Of a stretch of 64,000 bases of DNA, positions 40,901-52,634 are shown one piece after another. The notes beneath the pieces were generated by a model. That model searched no databases. It saw only the letters and a list, made by a program, of their open reading frames with translations, and was not told the DNA's origin. The translations under genes were made by a program, and so were the position numbers. The stretch lies in contig CM043797.1 in NCBI GenBank assembly GCA_023974075.1, positions 34,529,639 to 34,593,638 of the forward strand, in the 5' to 3' direction. Numbering within the stretch: position 1 is the stretch's first letter; each line of letters begins with the position of its first letter. The DNA is from Chaenocephalus aceratus (taxonomy: Eukaryota; Chordata; Actinopteri; Perciformes; Channichthyidae).

Positions 40901-41858
40901 GGATAGGTGGTGGGCGGTGAGACCAGTGGAGCAGACTAGGTCCAGGATGTGTCCACGGCTGTGTGTGGGGAAATTGATGTGCTGTGTAAAGTTGAATCAT
41001 TGTAGAGTTTCCAGAAATTCGATGGCATATTTACTGGTTGGGTCATCAATGTGGATATTGAAATCCCCTACGACGAGCACAGATGGAGATATTGCGCATA
41101 GCTGGGTTAGAAGGTCAGAGAGGTCGGAGAAAAAGTTGGGATTTTGTTTTGGAGGGCGATAAATGATGGCTGTGACCAGGGGGTGGGACCAGAGAGCTTG
41201 AATGCCAGGTGCTCGAATGAGGGAACATCAGGGATGGAGATGGTGGTGGCTTTCACAAACCCCGTCCTTGTGGATGTGGTTTATCAAAATAGGTGAATCC
41301 TGATGGAGTGACTTGGTTTAATGAGAAATAGTCCAGAGGTTTTTGCCAGGTCTCAGTGAGAAAGAGGAAATCCAGGTTATTGTCCGTTATGAATTCGTTT
41401 AGAATGTGGCTTTTGTTGTTCATGGAGCGGGTGTTGAAGAGGGCCGCTTTTAGAGGGCGTTGCGCTGTGATTGGATGGCTGGACCGGGGAAGTTGTCGAA
41501 GATTGGTCAGATTCACATGTTGTGTGTTGTTGTTGTGACGTAATGCGGAAGTGCGGCACGACCAGATGGACGGGATGGAGTGTGGAGACGTAGAGTGGGA
41601 GAAAAACTTACGGCCTGAGCCTCTGTGTGGAGGCCGTCGTCTATGGAGTAAACCCATCTCCTTGAGGATATCCATACAATCGGGAGGCAGGTGGTTATTC
41701 AGAGAGTGGAGGTCTGAAGCGGAGAAAAGCGGTGGCATGATCGGGGGGTGTGGTGCTGGCACAGAGCTAGCTGTTGCCGGAAACCAGGGGCCGGATGACC
41801 GTGGCAGAAGAAGTGGTGTGAACCCGTGTATAAACCACAGGATAATCCACAGCATCAC
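37947..41858 (-). pseudogene. ORF2 of the L2 LINE, frameshifted
   Basis: In transcription order: endonuclease start (41253-41858: LKAALFNTRSMNNKSHILNE, LDFLFLTETWQ), a linker region with the SALKAARSNYYSQLI motif (39920-40756), RT pieces (39501-39923: SQGVPQGPVLGPLLFILYIL), and the C-terminus (37947-38380: HWLPVRQRIHFKIFLLTHKV, TWGDRAFSIAAPTLWNSLPQ). The catalytic YADD box is destroyed and several stops and shifts separate the pieces, so it is dead. Confidence 0.8.
38385..39291. mobile_element. hAT element with GGGCCGCCCCT ends (copy 1)
   Basis: Left AAGGGCCGCCCCTGGCC; right, reversed, ACAGGGCCGCCCCTCCC. Flanks CCATACAC (38377-38384) and CCATACAG (39292-39299) agree at 7 of 8 bases, a hAT-size duplication. 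A longer relative in opposite orientation is at 55310-57798. No transposase frame. Confidence 0.75.
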
Positions 41859-44800
41859 AGGAGGACGATGTCAGCGGTTTGCGGAGGAGAGGTGGAAAGG
41901 AGTGACTGACATCCGTGCGGAGAATGGATGCCGGGCGACTAGCCCGCTAGATAGCCAGATAGCCACTGGCCGATGACCGCCCAAATAGTTGGGGCATTAG
42001 AAAATGTATTCAAGTATACTGCTTTAATTTCCTTTACAATAACCATTCCGTTTGCAGGACATTAGCTGAGCATTACAATGGAGTAAAGGTTGCCTTTTAT
42101 TCTAAAATGTTTTTTCATAATTTAGTATGACTACAACTCCTGGGCCCCCAACAGCACGCTCCGTCTGCGCAAACCTCCTCCAACCACCAAGGGGCAGTCA
42201 AGCATGAAGACGGTCCTGGAGACCCTCCCGAATGTTGGCGATACAGTCCTCTTGGCAGGAATGTTGTGGTTGCTTTCAGACAGATACTCAAACTATGTAA
42301 GTTTGGCGTCATAAATACTTACAGAAGGATGTCCTGTCCTGATGTTTTCTTCTTTTTTACCACAAACCTTGTTTCCTGATTTTGTCCTTCTGGCAGATTC
42401 CCTTGGGAACATACCCAGAGGAACGATTTGATGAGCCTGAGCCTAAGCAGATGATAAAGGAATTCCAAGCAGCATTGTCATGCCTCAGTGAAGCAATAAC
42501 AACAAGAAACTCACATCTTGAACTACCCTACACATACCTGGACCCTGCGGAGATAGAGAACAGTGTTTCTATTTAAGCAGATCTGCGATTGTATCCATGT
42601 ATTTCTCATCACGTATTTTACATTCTGGGAGGTCAGTTATACTTTTAATATACATACTGTATAAAAGCTGGGGCAGATAGATGAGGTGTAATGGATAATT
42701 CACTAGCAGGGACCACGCCAAAAAAGTGTGATGGCATTTCGTGTTCACCAACACAAAGCTGTGTGGTTCATAAAAACATGTTCTTACTCAATATCAAGCC
42801 ACAATTATTGCTTTTTTTTAAATCGTATCATTTCGGACTTTTGTTGCCATCTGTGAGGAAAATAAATGGGGCTCAGAGCCTCAGAATACTGAAATCTGTA
42901 TTTTTTAATTTATTATTCTTTTCAAAATAACACACTTTTATTTACTCACCAATAACACACAATTATCCTTGCTTTTATTTATTGGTTTAATTCCATAATC
43001 TCGGGCTTTTTTGGCGTCCGTCAGGAACTGAATTTCAAAATAAAAATAACCGGAAACAGACGTAGGCCTCTAGGAGTTTAGGATGGCCGAAGACACTACA
43101 CTACCCATAATCCCCAGCTATCATTTAGGACTACAGTCCCCGTGATTAATCTTCAAGCTCTGGTATTGGATGATGGAGTGGCAGTGCGCCAAGGTTACGC
43201 CGAGCGTCAAACAGCTGTTTGAAATGGAACGAAACCACGCCAGACTATCCAAAACTGGAATTGAACGCCCCCCCAGAACTACACACTACACTATTGTGTT
43301 TCGCAAAATGTTCTATGGGACATCTCTACTGAACGTTTTCGTTTTTCCCACAATTAGAAGTTGCCAGTATTAAACACATTGGTGTTATCAAATGTAAAAC
43401 ATATAATTAATAAATGGGTGAAAATCGCTGTCCATAATGCGCAGCATCAATATATAGCATTAATATATACCCACATGACAGCTCATTGTTACTTTGTAAT
43501 CCTAATCCACTACAATTCAGAGGTTAACCTGGTATTTTTACTCCACTACACTTATTTGAGTTACTTTGCAGATTCTGATTAATGATGTGAAATAAACAAC
43601 CCTTAAATCAGACTTTAGTTACACCTGAGTAAAATTCAGGGAAGGTGATTATCAAGTGCCAACAATCAGGAGAGATATTTGATAGTTGGTGCTTGAGAAG
43701 ACTAAACATGTATCTGCAATTGACATGAATGGAAACGAGTAATAAAGTATATTCATTACTCGTTATTCTCTACTAATAGTTAATTAAAGACTGTATATTA
43801 TGGCTATTTTGCACATCCCTTTCAAGATTTCAAGATTTTCAAAGGTTTATTGACATATCATATACACAACTACGGTGTAGTTATGCAATGAATGAAAAAC
43901 TTGGGTCACAGGTTCCTCAACAGCGCATTAAAAGACATCTATCAATATGTGTGTATACCTCCACCATTAAACTGTCATATTCTGCACATTTCTTATACTA
44001 TCTACATACATGAGAGTATAATTCATATGTATAATATCAGTTAAAATAAGTGCTTCAACATAGTTAACATTGCAGGAAAGCAATATATTAGACGTTAAGT
44101 ACTTTGTCAGGCTTAATATTTATCTGTAGATAGATACCCCCAAAGTTGTTTTCTTATTTAAAAGAAGACCTTAATCTAAAGTATTATTTAATGTTTAAAT
44201 AAAGGTTAATTCGTTTTTCTGTTTTGCACCTCCTATTAATATCTTTGTACATCCTGTACTAAACTGTTTTATTGTAGAGATCACTTATAGTATCTTCTTG
44301 ATTTTTTATATTCTATATTTCTATTACAGACCTTCTACTTTCCCCCTATGAAAGTATGTACTCTTAATATTTTTTTAATCAAATATACACATAAAAACAA
44401 TAATTCAATAACGTGCTTTAACTTCTAGGAGGTGCACACAAGGTACACACAGCCATAATAACTTTGTATTATTAGTGTAGGACACTTATGTATGTACAAC
44501 ATGTGTAGTTTTATTCATGCTTTCACATAATTTTACAGCATATTGCTATACTATTCCTTTTTATATCAGCTGTGCACCGTTATGGTGTAAATATAACCTA
44601 TCTATGAATTAGATCAAATGTAAAAGTCAGCCGAATTAGTGTTGATACTGCAAGGAGACGTATTGTGTGAAGAGAAATTGAAGATGTTGTTTAATTGTTG
44701 ATATATTTATGATCCACATCAAGTATTCAGTTTCGGCGGCATTTCTTCCAGTTTTTCCAAAGGTCTTCTCATCAGGGCTCTATAAATAAAGAACTACGGC

Positions 44801-45287
44801 AGATCTGTAATATGTAATGCAGCTGAACCGTGTATTACAATGCCGTTATGTGATGACTTTCAAAGAGAAAAGCAAGAGCACTCGGAATTAAGTATTATTT
44901 TATTCTTTTAAAATGTTTTCCGGATTTCATATCATATAAACCCCAAATCCCAGCATGCATTGCGGCTAAAACATCCAATCAGCGAGCTTAAACCATAGCT
45001 GAGGATCTTGGGTAATCGCTCGAAATGCCTACCTCTGTTTCCGGTTTTTTTATTTTGAAATTCATTTCCTGACGGACCCCAAAAAAGCCAGAGATTATGG
45101 AATTAAACCAATAAATAAAAGCAAGGATAATTGTGTTATTGGTGAGTAAATAACAGTGTGTTATTTAGAAAAGAATAACAAATTAGAAGGAAAAAAATAT
45201 TTTAAAAATACAGATTTCAGTATTCTGAGGCTCTGAGCCCCATTTATTTTCCTCACAGACGGCAACAAAAGTCCGAAATTATAGGAT

Positions 45288-46280
45288 TTAAAGGTCACAT
45301 GGTCCTTTCTACTGATCATAATACCATTGTTGAGGGATTTACAATAGAAAAATACTGTGCAATTTTCCAAACTCACATTGTTTCGCATACAGCATCTCTG
45401 TAAACTACGTGTATTCACTCTCTCCGCTAAACGGCTCGTTGGAGCTCTTGCCCCCCTTCCTGTGAGCCCAGTGTGCTCCGATTGACCAATCCACAGACTT
45501 CCTCACACACACACGCAGCTCAGCTGATGTCTCTCCGGGCTGCTGCTGATAACAGACAGTTGCGATCGCGGCGAAATTCTCTCTGTGCAGACCCATTCTC
45601 ACAGCGTTTATCGACTTTTTCTTCTCAATATCAAGCCACACTTATTGTTTTTACTTCGGCTGAGACTTTGTGTGTGGGGGTGATTCACAACGTCCGATTG
45701 TTTCACGTTGTGAATCGCGCTGAGCTTCGTGGAGGTGTGATTTCCTTGTTTAGCGATACACAGCGAAACACAGCCAAACTCACCCTGAGCACACACACAG
45801 TCTCAGCCGAAGTAAAAACAATAAGTGTGGCTTGATATTGAGAAGAAAAAGGTTGATAAACGCTGTGAGAATGGATCTGCGAGAGAGAATTTCGCCGCGA
45901 TCCCAACTGTCTGTTATCAGCAGCAGCCCGGAGGAGACATCAGCTGAGCTGCGTGTGTGAGGAAGTCCGTGGATTGGTCAATTTGGACCAATCAGCGGGG
46001 GCTTAACGTAACGGCTCCGCGGACTTAACGTAACGGCTCCACGGATTGGTCCATTTCGTTCCGGTTACAACATGACGTCCTGATGTACCCGGAAGAATCA
46101 AATGGATGATGACGTTTCACCAACGAGGCGTTTTGGGGAGTTCTTCTCTGTGTTAGAGTTTTACTCGCTACAGGGTGTACTTTGAGGGTTTTGACTCTGC
46201 ACACCGTTACACGCATAAAAACCTTCATAACACACAAGGGGACGGGTAATAACCGGAAAAGCATGACATGTCACCTTTAA
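45288..46280. mobile_element. TTAA-flanked element inserted in an inverted-repeat arm
   Basis: TTAA at 45288-45291 and 46277-46280; inverted ends AAGGTCACATG and AAGGTGACATG. Removing it restores the right arm of the surrounding transposon, which then matches the uninterrupted left arm across the insertion point (CAATTATTGCTTTT/TTTAA/TCGTATCATTTCGGAC). TTAA targeting suggests piggyBac or Kolobok. Its middle is one large palindrome. No transposase. Confidence 0.7.
45480..45982. repeat. Large palindrome, arms of about 200 bp
   Basis: ATTGACCAATCCACAGACTT at 45480 pairs with AAGTCCGTGGATTGGTCAAT ending about 45982. The pairing continues through GCAGCTCAGCTGATGTCTC, GCTGCTGATAACAGACAGTT, GGCGAAATTCTC, CTCAATATCAAGCCACACTT and CTTCGGCTGAGACT. 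The spacer of about 90 bp (about 45690-45775) starts with its own hairpin, GATTCACAACGT/ACGTTGTGAATC. Both arms stay highly alike, with only scattered mismatches. Confidence 0.75.
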
Positions 46281-46879
46281 ATAAAAGCAATAATTGTGGC
46301 TTGATATTGAGTAAGAACATTTTTTATGAACCACACAGCTTCCGGTCTTCCACGACCCGACCGGAGAAAAAGACGTGCTGCAGGCACGAAACACCATTAC
46401 CAGTAGAAATACATTGCTTTTAAAATCGTGCTGTGAAACACGAAAAAAAGGGGAAAATCGTGTTGGTGAACACGAATCAATAGATAAAAAATCGTGTTGG
46501 TGAACACGAAATGCCATGAGACTGGGTTGGATCGACAGACACAAACCACCAAATACAAAAACATAATTCAGATCCAGTCGTCATGACTCCACTCCGGAGG
46601 GATTCCCCGATCATTTCTTACAGTTCTCATCAAGGGGGGGTCTCCTGTCCCCGGTACAAACACACTGCCTGAGAAAGGCTATGTGTATTTTTTTTTGTCA
46701 TGAACCTTTTTCGGACCACTTATTTATTTATTTGGTGACGATCCGACCTCCATGCTGCTACTCTGGTTCAAACTGCATCCACCAAAACAATATGATTTAT
46801 CTCGACCTCCCCAAATAACCAAAATCTGACACGGTGTGTGAGATGTCTTTTTTAGCTGTTCTGTCGTCATTTCCTGCGA

Positions 46880-47175
46880 TCTTCTTCATAAAGTCAGTCA
46901 AAATGAATGAATGAATGGGCGTTTCTTTGACTATTTATAGGCAAATATGGGCGTTACGTGAAGCCCGCAAAAGCTGCACCGCATTTCGAGTCGATTGTGA
47001 TTTATAAAGGGAAACCGGCATAGGAAGTGCTGTATGCACTTTCCTCGCCGGTACGCAATGTTTGGTGAATCGGAAAATGTCGGAACATTTCTGTACCTAT
47101 TTTTTGGATTTCTACTACGTAAGCAACCTTCCCACGTGAATCCTACGCACGGCGTTATAAATGAGGCCCCAGAGC
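46880..47175. repeat. Possible MITE ending ATGAGGCCCC
   Basis: GGGCGTTACGTGAAGCC, TTTCCTCGCCGGTACGCAAT and CCTACGCACGGCGTTATAAA resemble dispersed fish repeats. The ends were not paired with confidence. The surrounding 46518-47624 holds no gene I can see. Confidence 0.3.
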
Positions 47176-48300
47176 CGCTCTTAACTTTCTTATATTTGTT
47201 GATTCTTCAGTGAATCTTGGTTGGTTTGGTGATTCCTTAGTGAATCTTATTACAGTTTGTGATTATTGTTAAATGTGTGTGTGATAGGAGGTTGAAGATT
47301 TAGGTAATCTTTGGGTACCTGCTACATTTTACCACATCAATTACATTTAGACAGACTAGGTCATTAGATTGTTGCCACCCCTATTGGTTTTGTTAACAGT
47401 AGACCAGATAGTGAGAGCTTTTTATTTGTTTCGTTTCAAAGGATACATTCAGATAGGCCTTGTTTTGTTGTATTTATGTCTTTAATTTGGCATAATCTTC
47501 TTTTGTCTCCTCTTCCCCTCACTTAAAGAAACTTTGTTGGCATTTGTTATTAATAAAGAATAAAAACACTAGTTTACTTTTATTCAGTCTCTCATTGTAT
47601 GGGTTGTTGTGTTAGTGTCTCCATTTCAATCAATCAATCAATCAATCAATCAATGTTTATTTATATAGCCCAATATCACAAATGTTACATTTGTCTCAGT
47701 GGTCTTCACAGTGTGTACAGAATATCAGTATGACAATACGACACCCTCTGTCCTTAGACCCTCACATCGTACAAGGAAACACTTCCGGAGAAAACCCACT
47801 GTTTAAAAAAGGGAAAATGGGAGAAACCTCAGGGAGAGCAACAGAGGAGGGATCCTTCTCCCAGGACGGACAGACGTGCAATAGATGCCGTGTGTAAATT
47901 GAAAAGATAATACATTTGCAACATAGGTAGTCCAAATGTTTGGAAATGCATGTGTGTATAATAGGAAGATGAATCCACAGGAATATCCATCCGGACCGAT
48001 GATCCAGGACCACAGCCACGACTCGCGATCCAGGGCTCGCGATACAGGACACAGGACCGCAGGATCATCCATGACTCCGGATCCCGGCGTATAGAACACC
48101 AAAAGAAAGACATTTGGGGCGCTGGGTAAATCGGAACATGAGAGTACACAGGTATAGAGAGAGAGGAAGGAAGAAGTAAGATGTCCCCCGACAAACTAAG
48201 CCTATATCAGCAAAACTAGGGGCTGAATCTAATCAGCCCTAACTATAAGCTTTATCAAAAAGGAAGGTCTTAAGCGCACTCTTAAAAACGGATGGGTGTC

Positions 48301-49042
48301 TGTGAGGAAGCGCACACACTCCCTCACTAACATGTTGGTCTTAACTATTTGTTGTTAAGAAAGGTAGTACATATTTTTTCTGAGTTGCCTTTATTTCAGC
48401 TAAAGTTTACAGTTTACATAAACAGTTTACATAGACAAACTAATAAAATGCGTCTAAATTCGTTTGTCAGTCTGTAAAACACACAAGCACCAAGTAATCA
48501 CCATTTCCTTTGTTCAGACCTGGAGGCCATCTTGTCCCAGTGCTCAAAGGGGGAGCACGCCTCCAAAGTACTCCTTATATGTGACGTATGATTAGGCGGA
48601 GTCTTGGACGCGATTGGTCAGGAAATGTGTGATTTTACGAGTGTCAATTAGGTTAAAAACTATCCGTTTTAAGCAGACCTTGTTGTTCTTGAAGATATAA
48701 TATTTATGGCGATGCAATAATAATTTACTTAAGCCTTTAGTTTTATTAAAGGTAGACAACAGTGTTTAATTTTGTATTTAAGCCTTCACACCGCTTTTAG
48801 AACCATGACCTGATTGGCCAGGTTGGAGTGGGAAGGTGGGCCGTCTCCTATACATGTGGTTGGGAAGAGAGGGAAGTGCATTCGTTTTTGTGTTTGTTCC
48901 TTGCTGGTGAATGCAGCACCAGGCATGCAGTTTGTGTTTCTGTGGAATAATGTGGAAGGCTAAGAATAAAACGCCTGTTTACTTTTGCAAGAAAACCCTC
49001 TCTCCACGTATCGTTCTTTCACCTGCACCTCACATCGTAACA
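48301..49042. mobile_element. Solo LTR, 742 bp, with GTGTC duplication
   Basis: It starts TGTGAGGAAG and ends ATCGTAACA, a TG...CA element. The 5-bp GTGTC flanks it at 48296-48300 and 49043-49047 inside the L2 ORF2/3' region. AATAAAA at 48965-48971 fits an LTR polyadenylation signal in plus orientation. No primer-binding site, polypurine tract or gag-pol remains, so the interior was lost by LTR-LTR recombination. Retrotransposon versus endogenous retrovirus cannot be told. Confidence 0.75.
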
Positions 49043-49059
49043 GTGTCTGCCGCCCGAAC

Positions 49060-51827
49060 ACAAACTGGAAGCTGATTCCACAAATGTGGAGCTTGATAAG
49101 AAAAGACTCTGGCTCCCATTGTACTTTTAGAGACTCTAGGAACAACCAACAACCCTGCATTCTTGGAACGCAATGCCCTAGTAGGACAGTAGGGTATAAT
49201 GAGTTCTTTAAGGTAAGATGGCACCTGCCCATTAAGGGCTTTGTAGGCGAGAAGAAGAATTTTAAATTATATCCTGTGTTCTATAGGGAGACAGTGTAAG
49301 GCAGCCAGAACTGGAGTATGTGGTCCCTTTTCCTAACTCTGGTTAGTACACGAGCTGCAGCATTTGAATCAGCTGAAGCGACTTGATTGACTTCTTGGTA
49401 CACCCTGATAATAAGGAGTTACAATAATCCAGCCTTGAAGTAACAAATGCATGGACTAGTTTCTCTGCATCGTTTTGAGGCAAGATATGCCTGATTTTTG
49501 CAATGTTACGTAGATGGAAGTAGGCGGTCCTTGAAATTGATTTTATGTGGGCGTTAAAGGATAAATCCTGATCAAATATAACACCAAGATTCCTTACAGT
49601 CTCACTGGAGGCCAAATTAATGCCATCCATAGTTAGTATATCTTTAGATAATTTGTTTCGTAGATTCTTCGGGCCAAGTACAATAACTTCAGTTTTGGTC
49701 GTGTTTAACATCAAAAAGTTTAAGGTCATCCACATTTTTAAGTCCTTGAGGCAGTCTTGAATTTTATTTAGATGAATAATTTCATCAGGCTTGATTGATA
49801 AATATAGTTGAGTATCATCCGCATGACAATGAAAGTTTACAGAATGATTCCTTATAATATTGCCTAACGGAAGCATATATAATGTGAACAAAATAGGTCC
49901 GAGCACTGAACCCTGTGGCACTCCATGGCTAACTTTGGTTTGCGTGGAAGATTCATCGTTAACACGTACAAACTGAGAGCGTTCAGATAGATAGGACCTA
50001 AACCAGCCTAAAGCAGTTCCCTGTATGCCAACTAAGTGCTCTAGTCTTTGCAATAGGATATCATGGTCGATAGTATCAAATGCAGCACTGAGATCCAGCA
50101 AAACAAGAATAGAGACAAGTCCCTTGTCTGAGGCTATTAGAATATCATTTGTGACTTTAAGCAGAGCTGTCTCTGTGCTATGATGTGTTCTAAAGCCAGA
50201 CTGAAAATCTTCAGATCAATCATTGTTTTTTAAGTAATCACACAGCTGTTTTGCGACCGCTTTCTCAATAATCTTTGAGAGGAACGGAAGATTAGAAATA
50301 GGTCTATAGTTGGCTAAAACCTCTGGATCGAGGTTGTGCTTTTTAAGAAGCGGTGTTATCACTGCTACTTTGAATGATTGTGGAACATTGCCTGATAATA
50401 AAGACATATTCATAATATTTAATAAAGAAGTGCTAATTAATGGAAAAACTTCCTTCAACAGCTTAGTTGGAATTGGGTCTAACATGCACGTTGATGGTTT
50501 AGAAGAGAGAATCATTTAATTTAATTGTTCAAGGTTAATGGCTGAAAAGCATTCTAGTTTACTATCTAGTGTAATATTTGAACTTACGTTTCCGGGAGCT
50601 GTTGATAACACTATACTGGTCAAAGGCAAGAGGTCATTCATTTTGTTTCTAAGAGTAACAATGTTATCATTAAAAAAGCACATAAAATCATTACTACTGA
50701 GTGCTATGGGAATAGAAGGCTCAATCGAGCTGTGGCTCTCTGTCAGCCTGGCTACAGTGCTGAAAAGAAATCTTGCATTATTCTTATTCTCATCTATTAA
50801 TGAAGAGTAGTAGGCTGCTCTCGCTTTACGAAGTGCTTTCTTATATTCATTGAGAGTAATATGCCAAATTAAACGAGATTCTTCAAGTTTAGTGGAACGC
50901 CATATCCTTTCAAGTTGTCTCGACTTTTGCTTAATTTTGCGGGTTTCGGCATTATGCCATGGAGCTAATCTATGTTGTTGTATTTTCTTCTTTTTCAAAG
51001 GAGCAACAGAGTCTAATTGTATTGGCAGCGCATCTATAGCACTATCAACAACATGATCAATTTGGGGTGGTGTACATTTTGTATAAGTTTCCTCCCTTAC
51101 ATGCAGACATGCTATCGAGTTAAGTATTGGTGGAATCTCTTCCTTACATTTGGCTATAGCACTAACAGATAGGTTTCTGCTGCAAGAGCTTTTGACTAAT
51201 GCTTTGTAGTCTCGTAATAGTACTTCAAATGTTACTAAGAAATGGTCGGATAAAGCAGGATTATGCGGTTCGACTAATAGTTGCTCAATTTCAATACCAT
51301 AAGTCAGAACAAGGTCGAGAGTGTGATTATAGCAGTGGGTTGGTTTATTTACACTCTGACAGAAACCAACAGAATCTAATATAGAGTTAAATGCAACAGT
51401 AAGGCTATTTTTATCATCGTCAAGATGAATATTAAAGTCACCTACGATAATTACTTTATCTGTTTTAAGAACCAAAGTTGATAAAAACTCAGAGAATTCT
51501 GATAAGAATTCTGAATAAGGACCTGGTGCACGATACACTGTAACAAATTAGATTGGCTGCAAAGTTTTCCAGGTCGGATGCGTAAGACTAAAAACGAGGC
51601 TTTCAAAGGAGGTATAATTTAATTTTGGTTTAGTATTGATAAGCAAACTTGAGTCATAGATTGCTGCAACTCCACCTCCTCGGCCCATGCCTCGAGCAAT
51701 ATGAGTGTTGATATGGCTGGGTGGAGTGGCCTCATTTATGCTGACATATTCTTCATGTCTCAACCAAGTTTCAGTGAGACAGCATATATCAATATTATAA
51801 TCTGATATGAAATCATTTACCTATATT
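49060..51827 (-). pseudogene. ORF2 of the stacked L2 LINE
   Basis: Three long frames in order: 50516-51827 (endonuclease: GRGGGVAAIYDSSLL, VIIVGDFNIHLDDD, LSDHFLVTFE, then the HWRSTKLEESRLIW-type linker), 50216-50515 (CMLDPIPTKLLKEVFP, VITPLLKKHNLDP, LANYRPISNLPFLSKIIEK) and 49343-50101 (LDLSAAFDTIDHDIL, HGVPQGSVLGPILFTLYMLP, FHCHADDTQLYLSIKP, LLSGCTKKSI). The C-terminal RLWNQLP-type block is at 49060-49224. The RT box reads HADD where YADD is usual; both Asp are present. A few stops (near 50516, 50216 and 51547) separate the frames. It decayed lightly and is younger than the L2 at 38-42 kb. Confidence 0.82.
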
Positions 51828-52634
51828 TAGGGATGTCCCGATCACCTTTTTTTGCTCCCGATCCGATTCCGATCATTTGATTTTGACAATCTGCCGATAC
51901 CGATTTTTCCCGATGCGATCTTTATGCAATGCATTAAGAGAAAAAAAAGGTAACAGATAACGGCTGGTCATCCAACGCGATGAATTCAGCTATCTTGGCT
52001 GTTATCTGTTCTGGGGCAGTTTCTCTTTCCTTTTGAAAGTCTCTGAAAGTGTCGGTTGTTTCAGTGCCGTTAGCTGAGTGGCCGCTGTGTACTCGCCGTG
52101 TTGTTGTTGGTGTTTGTTTCTCAGGTAGCGTATTAGATTGGTCGTGTTGAACGTAGCTCTGTTCTTTCCACCACGCGGAACCTCTGCCTTGCAAACATTG
52201 CATCTGGCTGTTACACTGCCTTCGCTTTCAATTTTATAATACTTCCAAAGTCCTGACATTTTCTCTGTCCCGACTCCCGAGTCACCAGCTGAACGTAGCC
52301 TCTCGTTAGCTTACTGCTACTATTAGACACTGCGCCCACTCTGTTGCCATATTTCAGAGAAATAAGCAACCAGGTCTATGAAAACAAGCCCAAAGAAAGC
52401 AACACATACATGATGTTGTGTAATTTTAAACCAAAACTAAGTCCTCAGGATGACTTTAAGACGTGAACATGGTCATTTTTGTTTTGTAACATTAAATAAT
52501 TAAAAAAAAAATTATAAAAAAAAAAAAAAAAAAAAAATCCCGATCCCCGATTTCTTTCTCCCGATCCCCAATCTTATTGAAATCACGTGATCGGCTCCGA
52601 TCCCCGATCACGTGATCGGATCGGGACATCTCTA
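51828..52634 (-). mobile_element. hAT element with BED-finger gene fragment (TAGGGATGTCCCG ends)
   Basis: Ends TAGGGATGTCCCGATC and, reversed, TAGAGATGTCCCGATC; duplication CCTATATT at 51820-51827 and 52635-52642. On the minus strand 52002-52259 encodes a BED zinc finger: MSGLWKYYKIESEGSVTARC, CNVCKAEVPRGG, NLIRYLRNKHQQQH. The Cys-x2-Cys and His-x5-His-type ligands are visible, followed by a QPTLSETF linker. The rest of the transposase is deleted. Confidence 0.85.

Larger units (their letters stand above)
37803..41985 (-). mobile_element. L2-clade LINE, nearly full length, decayed
   Basis: It lies in the last large intron of the lipoxygenase pseudogene. The 3' end (plus-strand left edge) is (AAT)n, then the TTTCAAAGCGCTTTTCCAG and GACGCTTTACAAGG tail. 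The 5' end near 41985 is a GC-rich leader. Coding remnants are listed separately. A hAT at 38385-39291 interrupts the 3' coding part. Confidence 0.8.
36931..42576 (+). pseudogene. Lipoxygenase pseudogene, 3' exons
   Basis: Six exons of the catalytic domain on the strand opposite to the 5' half: 36931-37018, 37171-37337, 37451-37570, 37699-37799, 42126-42296 and 42397-42576. Readable blocks include RHTLDLNNNARRSLLG, LDGVMELMRRDLSEMTYSSL, ARGLESIPNFYYRDDGLKLW, FTPTVQHAAVNSGQ (with an iron-ligand His), LETLPNVGDTVLLAGMLWLL and LPYTYLDPAEIENSVSI. The terminal isoleucine is the conserved C-terminal iron ligand. The wording is closest to the ALOXE3/ALOX12B epidermal type by memory. Exon 36931 has one extra base after PHF, and exon 37451 has three indels; the other four are open. 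The intron between 37799 and 42126 holds a 4.2-kb LINE. The last two exons form clean frames, so decay may be recent. Confidence 0.82.
42731..46517. mobile_element. DNA transposon with about 340-bp inverted repeats
   Basis: Left arm 42731-43072: ATGGCATTTCGTGTTCACCA, CTCAATATCAAGCCACAATT, TTTCGGACTTTTGTTGCC, GGGGCTCAGAGCCTCAGAAT, ATTGGTTTAATTCCATAATC and a CCGGAAACAG end. The right arm repeats these in reverse complement at 45026-45287 and 46281-46517, broken by a TTAA-flanked insert. About 150 bp of extra sequence with duplicated GTGTTGGTGAACACGAA lies in the outer right arm (46341-46493). The interior, 43073-45025, has no recognised gene: AT-rich, with a MITE scrap at 43495-43600 and a SINE-like TCAAAGGTTTATTGACATAT at 43840. 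The superfamily was not assigned. Confidence 0.65.

Noticed and set aside
39805..41976. Plus-strand frames of 80-141 codons
   Set aside because: They are antisense to the L2 ORF2 remnants.
45473..45906. Frames of up to 120 codons on both strands
   Set aside because: They arise from the palindrome, so the two strands mirror each other; no protein family fits.
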